The notes under the pieces were generated by a model, which worked only from the letters and a program-made list of their open reading frames with translations, was not told the DNA's origin and did no database searches. 64,000 nucleotides of DNA from the NCBI GenBank assembly GCA_022560025.1, contig JAFISE010000114.1, forward strand, positions 37,733 through 101,732, written 5' to 3'. This stretch comes from Stagonosporopsis chrysanthemi (Eukaryota; Ascomycota; Dothideomycetes; Pleosporales; Didymellaceae). Below are positions 57,001 through 64,000 of this stretch, piece after piece (the stretch's first letter is position 1; the number at the start of each line of letters is the position of its first letter). The position numbers were made by a program, and so were the translations under genes.

Positions 57001-59869
57001 AAGAACATTGCTAAAAGAAAATCTATAGATAACGCGTTTAATATTCCTAGCGTCTTTACTTTAACAATCTCTAGATATTATTCCTATAACAAGTTAAGCA
57101 TAATTAAAGTTTAAAAGAAATTATTAAAGTCTAAGCTGTTTTAATTAGTTGTAATAATCTACTAAGGAGCTAGCGCACTAGATAGCTTGTATCTACTTGT
57201 TATTATTACTATTATTACTCTTATCCTCTTTATTACTAGCTAAGTCCTTTAAATTGCTAAAACTCTTAAAATTAGTTTTCTCTTCCTTTATAAGAGCTTG
57301 CTAATACTGCTTATCTGTTTTATACTTATTTAGCATAGCTGTAAAGTATACCTCTAGCTTAACACTATTATCTTTAAGTTCTTCCTTATACTTATTACTA
57401 TTATTACTCTTAATATAAGAGTTGTCTACAGTTAAAAAAAGGCTACTATTACTTAGATTAGCTAGGTAATTATTAGGCTTACGCTGCCTAGTACTATTAG
57501 TAAATATATATAATAATTAGATGTAATAACTTACTCTTACTTATTATCTAGGCATACAGCTAGACTCTTTAGCAAAAGCTTGTTACAAAACTTAACCTAC
57601 TCTTCTTTCTTAGTATTAGAGTTAAAGGTGTTAGTTTTTAGCTTCTTAAGACTCTTCTAATACTCTTTTTAGAAGATAATTTTAAGGGCACTACTAGCAC
57701 TAAACAGGCGTTTAGCTGCCTAGCTAGTACTTAACTCTTCTTTCTTCTTAACAGCAGCGTTGACCTTAGAAATAGATATTAAATAGTTACGCATATTAAT
57801 CTTATAATTAATAGCATCTTATTTTTTATAGGCAGCACTAAGCTTATCTTTAAGCTATTCTGCTATATTTAGTTAGAATAAAGATGTAATAACAGGACGT
57901 AATAACTAACTGCTCTTGCAGATATTGTAGCAGGTCTAGTTAAGATCTTTTTTAGCTTATTACTAGATCTTAGTCTTTTATTTAGTAGTACTAGCTATAT
58001 AAATTGCTACTGTCTTTAGTTTTTTAAGAAGCTAATATTTTGCTGTGCAGTTAGTATTGCAGGCCTTGCTAATAGCTACTTCTTTTTTATTGCAAAGTAA
58101 AGCTCTAGTTCTCTGCTAGATTATACAAGTAGAATTGCTAAGCTAGCCCTTAAAAGAGAATATTAAATTAGTAAGGCAGCCTTTCTTAGATCTACCTTAG
58201 CTGCGCTAATTAAGGACGTAGCAAACCTTAGCCTCTTAAGTTGCAAAGCCCTATTATAATTAGCTTTAGCAATGTAATAAGTAGCTGTAATAATTACGTT
58301 AATAAGACTATTTTATTCTTCTAGTTTAAAGCAATCTAGAATGTACAAACTACTAGCAAAAGCAGGCAGCTTAAGCTTATCTTCTTACTTAATATAGGGC
58401 TGTTAAACGTCTTCTATAAAGTCTATAGCTATAATAATAGTACACAAAATTATGTGCAAGTATAGTAGTTATTATAGTTAGGTTACTAACTAGTTACTAG
58501 TTTATAGCTTTATTTTTTTAAGCTAGGTAGCCTGTACACTGCAGGCAAATAAAAACGCGCCTAAATTACAAGACTGCTATACTTATAGTTTGTATATCTA
58601 TACTGTAAAACATTAGATTAACTAGAAAACAGTATTATTAAAAGGTGCGTCTTACGTTTAATAATATAGTAGTTTATTATAGTTATCTATTATAGTAATA
58701 GCTAGTAAGTTAGCAGCAAAGCTATCCCTACTTGTAGATTTTCTAAGCTAGGCTGTACCCTACTTACTTTACTATCTAATAATTATTAACTCTAGCTACA
58801 TATTTAGAGAACTTACCTAATTAAAGTTAAATCTATCTTAAAATAAGCTTTTTTAAAAGCGCTTAGTTAGTTGTATATATAGAAATAATTATTACAGTTA
58901 ATTATTACAGGTATAGCTGTGCACTAAGCTACAGAGCTATAGAGCTTAACAAACTTACTATAACTGTAGGATATTTACAAAATATCTGTTTGTCTACCTG
59001 TATCTACTATTTACTTACTACTTACAACCTATTTATTGCTTTGCACAACTACTACTATGCTGCTAAAGTTTAAAAATATTAAGAACAAGGCTAGTATACA
59101 GGCTGTTACTTAAAAGCTAAAAGCTAAGCTCTTTACTATAAAAGCTACCTGCAAATTACTTCTATCTACTAAACTTGCTTGCAAGCCCTAGCACTATAAG
59201 CCTAGCAGTAGGTTATTACAAGCTATTATTATAGAACTGTTCTAATTCTTTGTAGCTATTACCTTCTGCAAAATCTGTTGCTACTAGAAGAGTAGCAAAC
59301 TTCTCTTTTACAAGCTGCTATTTGCGCACTTTGTTTGCAAAATCACACAGTATATCTAGGTAATAAGCAATGCTTGTTTCTAATACTCTACAATTAAAGC
59401 TATTTAAGAAGTAAGTAAAGCTTTCTTAGTAGAATATTTTAAAGGTATGTGTATTTGCAAATACAATTTAATATAAGTACTAATATTATTAAATCTTAAC
59501 CTAAACACTATATATATAAAGAAGGTTACTATTTAGTAGAAAGATTCTAAGCTAGCTCTTTAATACTACAATAAGCTTAGTGCTTTTAGTAGTAGTAAAA
59601 TATTGTTTAGCTAATTAGTGTATATGTTTGTATTCTAACTCTAATTCTCTAAGTATATCTATAAAAAGCAATTGTAAACTCTTTCTAAACTAATAATTAT
59701 ATAATATAATAATTTGCTGTAATAATAATTCCTTACAATTCTAATATCTAATAGAGTTATTTTCTTGAAAAATAATAGATTTAAAATCCTATAAATCTTT
59801 TCTATATATAGTTAGAGTTAGCAAAGCTAATTTTTAGTGTATTTTTTAGCAACCTTAACCTAACCTCTA
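57001..59869. other. AT-rich sequence, probable 5' part of the hAT element
   Basis: The minus strand holds further partly open, Lys/Leu-rich frames, for example around 57,560-57,900 with KVNAAVKKKEELSTS and AAKRLFSASSALKII. I cannot match these to a family. They could be a second hAT ORF or another element. Confidence 0.35.
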
Positions 59870-59998
59870 CTCTAAGTAGAGACAACTTAACTTCTACCTA
59901 CTTAGTATTAACTTAGCGCAGGTAGGGGTTAGGTAGGGGTTAGGTACTGTCACGTGCTACCTTAACCCCTACCTAACCCCTACCTATTTGCTAGCCTA
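59870..59998. mobile_element. hAT-type terminal region, right end, with subterminal hairpin
   Basis: It matches 26,430-26,556 of the MITE and ends TATTTGCTAGCCTA, whose complement TAGGCTAGCAAATA equals the left end at 45,397. Just inside lies a long hairpin: the arm at 59921-59946 (GGTAGGGGTTAGG repeated twice) pairs with 59958-59984 around an 11-base loop containing CACGTG. The 8 bases to the right are GTACTAGC. Confidence 0.75.
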
Positions 59999-62900
59999 GT
60001 ACTAGCAGTTATTAGAATGTTTTTAAGACATAACTTTTACAACTACTTTATTAGATACGTTTGTCTCTAGCTTAGTTTTATAGTCTAGGTTAAAGTAGCA
60101 TAGTATTAAGATAGCTAGTAAGCTCTTTCTAAGCCTTTTAAAGCTATCTTAGCATTCTAGTGTCTATATCTAGGCGTTTATTAGGCTTTATAGTATAATT
60201 AGAAGTTTAGCTACCTTAAAAAATTTAAAGACAAATTAACAATAGAAACTAGTAAAGCTTAAGAATAATTTTACACTTGTAATAGTTATAAGTAGCTTCT
60301 AATCTATTAAGACCTATACCTTCTTAGAATTAATCTTAATACTTTTGTTTATAAGAATATACTAAAGGTAACAAGTTTAAGTTATATAAAATTTACTTTT
60401 CTTAATGTTAACTTGTAAGCCTATAGAGTAGAGACGTTCTAAGACCTTCTTAATATATGTCTAATAGGTTTAAGAGTCTTTAGAGTAGATAAAGATATTA
60501 TCTAAGTAAGCAATATAGAAATTATCTAAAAAGTTAATTAGAACATTATTTATATAGTATTAGTATATAGCAAGGCTATTATATAAGCTAAATAGTAAGA
60601 CCTTATACTAATATATAATATAATACATCCTAAATATACTATACTCTTTAGAAGCAGAATCTATATAGATTTAGTTAAAAGCTAATTAAATATTAAATTT
60701 AGTAAATATCTTTGCCTTATATAGTTAGGCAAGTAGCTTGCCTATATAAAGTATTAGAAAAAAGTCCTTATAAGTTAAATTATTTAATTTATAATAGTCT
60801 ATATAGATATATAGGCTTCTAGTTAGCTTCTATATATATAGCACTAGTAATACAAATAGGCTTTAGCTGTATTTAATCTAACTATATTAGAGTTAATCTT
60901 ATATAAACTTCTTAGTTGCTTTAAGCTCTTTAAAGTTCTGTTTATATAAAGAGAAATAGTAGTTAGGTAGAAGTTCTTTTAGAACAATCCTCTAGTTATA
61001 AAAGTAATAATCTAGAAGGCTTTTAGCTTTTATTTTGCTAAACACATTAGTATACTAAGAGTACTAGGCTAGTAAGCGTTTCTAGATTAGTTAGGTATTA
61101 TTAGAGTTGTCTTAGTTATACTTTGCTTTTATAATATAAGTAATCTTATATAGACTAGTTATAAAGAACTTGTTTTATAGTTTCTTTATTAAAAAGTAGA
61201 AAGTATTAGCTAAGAGCGTAGTAATAGTAGTAATCTTAGTTAGAGCAGTTATAGTAGTGTTTACTACTTTATTAGGTAGTACTAAAGGTTGTAAATAAAA
61301 CTTAGGCAACTTTAATATACTTTTTATATATTAAACAGTAGCACTAAGGCTTTATTACTACTAATACTCTTTTTATTCCTATAGAGTATCTTGTTGCTAT
61401 ATATTCTACTAGGCTCTGCATTTTTACAAAGGTTGTTACAACCTTATTAGTAAGAGCAGCATAGAACTATAAGAACAAGGGTATTTAGCAGGCTATATTA
61501 ACGTATACCTATCTATATTAAGTTATAGCTTAAAACACTTTAACTACTTAATTCTAATAATATAGTCTTATAACCTAAGCTCTATATTAATAAAAAGTAG
61601 TTGTATACTTTCTAGCTATTAACTATAAGGTATAACTATATATACTAGGTTACTAGAGAGGTAATTTAATCTTAGAACTCTTTAACCTAAACTAAGAAGA
61701 GTAGCTTTTAGATAGCTTTATAAAGTAAATTAGAAATAGAATATACAATATTAGAGTTTAAAAACAAAGATCCTTAGGCACTAGTATTAACTAAGAGTTA
61801 CAATTTAATACTAAGCCTTTAGTTGCAAAGAATAGTAGAAGTAAAAAAATAAAGTCTGCTAAATAAAAAAGCTATTAAAAGGTTAAATAGATTATATTAG
61901 TTTAGGCCTAGGTAGAGTAATTTTCTTAGGCAAGACTGTTTTCTATAGAGATTAAATTAGTCTTGTTAAAGTCTTGTTTAGTATTAACAAAATCTTTCTA
62001 CTCTACCTTAATTTTGTGCACGCAGAGTACTGTACAATCTTTAGTAACGTATCCTAGCTTCTTATAGTTATAACAAGCTCTTAAAGTTATATCCTTTACA
62101 GGTATAAGTATATTAGAAAGTTAGTAGAGTATAAAGCTACTTTAAGTAAAGTAAGTAAATTAGCTAAGAAAAAGGTAATCTTTTTAACCTGTTGTAACAG
62201 AGCTCTTTTTTATATCTAACTAGTAGGTTCTTATTAATCTTAAGAGTTATAAAACAGTATAGGTTAGTATAGTAGAGTTGTTCTTTCTTTCTATATTATA
62301 GGCAGTTAGGTGTTTTACTATTTAAATAAAGAAATTATATAATTACTACTAAGAGCTTAGATTAAGTACTTAAATATATTTAGAGATCTTAGTCTATATA
62401 TATAAAACTATTCTAATTAGAGTACTTTTTCTTTAATAGCTATACTAAGAAAGCAGCTCTTAAAAGTAGAGAAAGCTTCTAATTTTTCTATTTAGAGTTA
62501 ATTAAAAGCTGTTTAGCTTTTAATGTTAAAGGTCCTTTTAGAGAGCTTTTTACATACTGTAAGTACTAAGCTAGCTTTAGATAGCTGCCCTATAGTAGAT
62601 TAAAATAGTATACCTATTAGTAGTATTTTTGTTATAGGTAGAAAGCAATCTGCTAGAGTAAGACTAGCATATAACTAAGCAAGTTCCTGCTATAGTTAGG
62701 CTATTTCTTTTAAGAGATTGTAGTAAGATAGCTCTAAATTAATTCTATTGTTAGCAAGAGACAGTTGTACTAATATAGAGCTTTAAGGGCGTCTATCTCT
62801 TTATTAGTTCTAGAACTTAGTAGTAGTTCTTAATAGATTTTTTAATATTAGTATTATATCTAATTTAAGTAGGTTATTTATAGTCTCTAAGTATCTATCT

Positions 62901-63139
62901 TAGTATAATCTAATACAGCTTTTCTAAAGTTAAATCCTAGAGTAGTAAGTTATAAGAAGTTCTAAACTTATAGACTTTAGTTATTAAGAGATCTCTAGAA
63001 TTCTAACTATAAGATAAATAATTTAAGAACTTATATAGTTTAGGTATAATATAGACTCTAGCTGCGCTTGTATAAGTAACTAAATAAAACTATAGAAATT
63101 TTATTATAAAGCTATTACTAGCTAGAACAAGTTTTTAGG
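59999..63139 (-). pseudogene. inverted partial copy of chromovirus family A
   Basis: The minus strand repeats the gag-RT-RNase H part of the element at 29.3-32.7 kb, with the same zinc-knuckle region (about 62,070), YLDNIF box (about 60,500) and RNase H start (about 60,150). It is cut at 59,998 where the hAT end begins, at the point matching about 32,665 in the plus-strand copy. Its 5' LTR is at 63,140-63,436. The two copies form a large inverted repeat about 27 kb apart. Confidence 0.8.
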
Positions 63140-63436
63140 TATAATATAACAATATAAGATACTAAAGAAGTTTAAAAGGTATAGGTATCTACTATAAAGT
63201 GTATAAAAGTACTAAGATAAACTATAGAACTAGATCTCTATTTCTATAGGACTTGTACAAAAGAATACTTTAAAACTATCTATCTAAACTCTGTAAAGAC
63301 TTTTCTTCTTATACCTAGAAGCTTAGAAAAGACTATACTAAGGAGTAGTTAGAAGACAGATCTAAGTTAGATAGTTGTTAGTTAGTATAAGGTAAGCTTA
63401 AAGAACTAGGCTTAAAGAACTAAGGTTGTTCTTACA
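63140..63436 (-). repeat. LTR of chromovirus family A, third copy
   Basis: It begins TATAATATAACAATATAAG and ends GGTTGTTCTTACA. It is longer than the 283 bp copies by a local tandem duplication of aggcttaaagaacta (about 63,400-63,425). It is placed as the 5' LTR of the inverted element. Confidence 0.75.
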
Positions 63437-64000
63437 AATATATACTAAGACAAGATTAATTAGTACTAACACCTAAATAATTTTACAAGAGCTAAGAACT
63501 ATCTTAAGAGAGACCTAGAAGTACTTAAGAACTTTAAGAAATAGCTATAGTACTTATAGCAATCTAACACTAAGTAGTACAAGCTAATATAGATAGTAAA
63601 GAAAGAAAAAAGTTTTAAGAGTAACTAGCTTATATACTACACTATAAGCTTGCTTATACTATAGATAGAAAACCTACACTAATACTATTAAGTACTACTA
63701 AGAAGGTCTTCTAAGATATTTAAAATAAAAAGTACTACTAGCTACTATAAGTAACTACTACTATAACTTCTATAAAGCCTTTTAAAAAAAAAGCTAGAAG
63801 CAAAGTAGTTTTTAATAAAAAAAGATAGATACTACTAACTAAAGTTTTAATATTTACAAACAAGATATATAAAATATATCCAGGATAAATACTATATATA
63901 TTACTTTTTTAGCACTGTAAATATTAATAAAATCTTAATACTGTATATAGTGTACAATAGAAGATATAATATAATAATAGTAATAATTAGGCTTAATACC
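63437..64000. other. AT-rich decayed sequence to the right edge
   Basis: No domain was recognised. A plus-strand, Leu/Arg/Thr-rich broken frame could be a retroelement gag, but this is not supported further. Confidence 0.35.

Noticed and set aside
59921..59984. Internal telomere array
   Set aside because: The GGGGTTAGGTA units are only two per arm, form a hairpin, and recur in a transposon family rather than as TTAGGG tandem repeats.
59870..59998. Helitron 3' end (hairpin followed by CTAG)
   Set aside because: The related MITE at 26,077 has matching inverted ends and an exact 8 bp duplication, which Helitrons lack.

Overview
This is a fungal nuclear window. The genes are intron-rich with short introns (46-70 bases), GT...CTRAY...AG signals, a tRNA with a short intron, and typical filamentous-ascomycete families. 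Together with the pogo/hAT/chromovirus/copia repeat set and heavy RIP-type decay, this suggests a Dothideomycete, probably Pleosporales-like (inference).

The window has two compartments. Bases 1 to about 23,400 are ordinary, balanced in base composition and gene-rich. Left to right they hold: an acidic hypothetical protein running off the left edge (-), coatomer delta subunit (+), anaphase-promoting complex subunit 4 (+), ribosomal protein uL2 (-, five exons), a secreted serine beta-lactamase-like hydrolase (-, three exons), a cysteine-motif hypothetical (-), an allantoate-permease-type MFS transporter with an abnormal splice donor (-), a small hydrophilic protein (+), a nitrilase (-), a PTH11-like fungal rhodopsin-fold receptor (-, five exons), a 2.5 kb stretch with no recognised gene, a second cysteine-motif protein (-), and tRNA-Arg(TCG). 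The genes are housekeeping or unrelated accessory functions; I see no biosynthetic cluster.

From about 23,800 the window passes through two pogo-like transposase remnants. From about 25,200 it becomes a roughly 39 kb AT-rich block made of nested dead transposons. Reading frames there are recognisable only through TAA/TAG stops. I could resolve: a 480 bp hAT-type MITE with a perfect 8 bp target duplication; a Tad-like LINE (-); a chromovirus (+) with a 283 bp LTR; a copia fragment (+) interrupted by a 434 bp foldback MITE with a perfect 8 bp duplication; a gypsy fragment split by a short LTR element (TRIM-like, 142 bp LTRs), itself split by a complete copia element (-, 191 bp LTRs); a hAT transposase region (-) next to a complete 8.6 kb chromovirus (+, 214 bp LTRs, 5 bp duplication ATTTT); and an inverted partial copy of the first chromovirus (-).

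The most informative general signal in the AT-rich block is compositional. CpA preceded by a pyrimidine (TCA, CCA and their complements TGA, TGG) is almost absent, while ACA/GCA (TGT/TGC) remain common. This points to RIP with a 5'-pyrimidine preference. No previously undescribed defence or biosynthetic system could be demonstrated. The most novel items are the paired cysteine-module proteins, the coding minisatellite inside the chromovirus, and the unexplained antisense frame in that element's 3' region.
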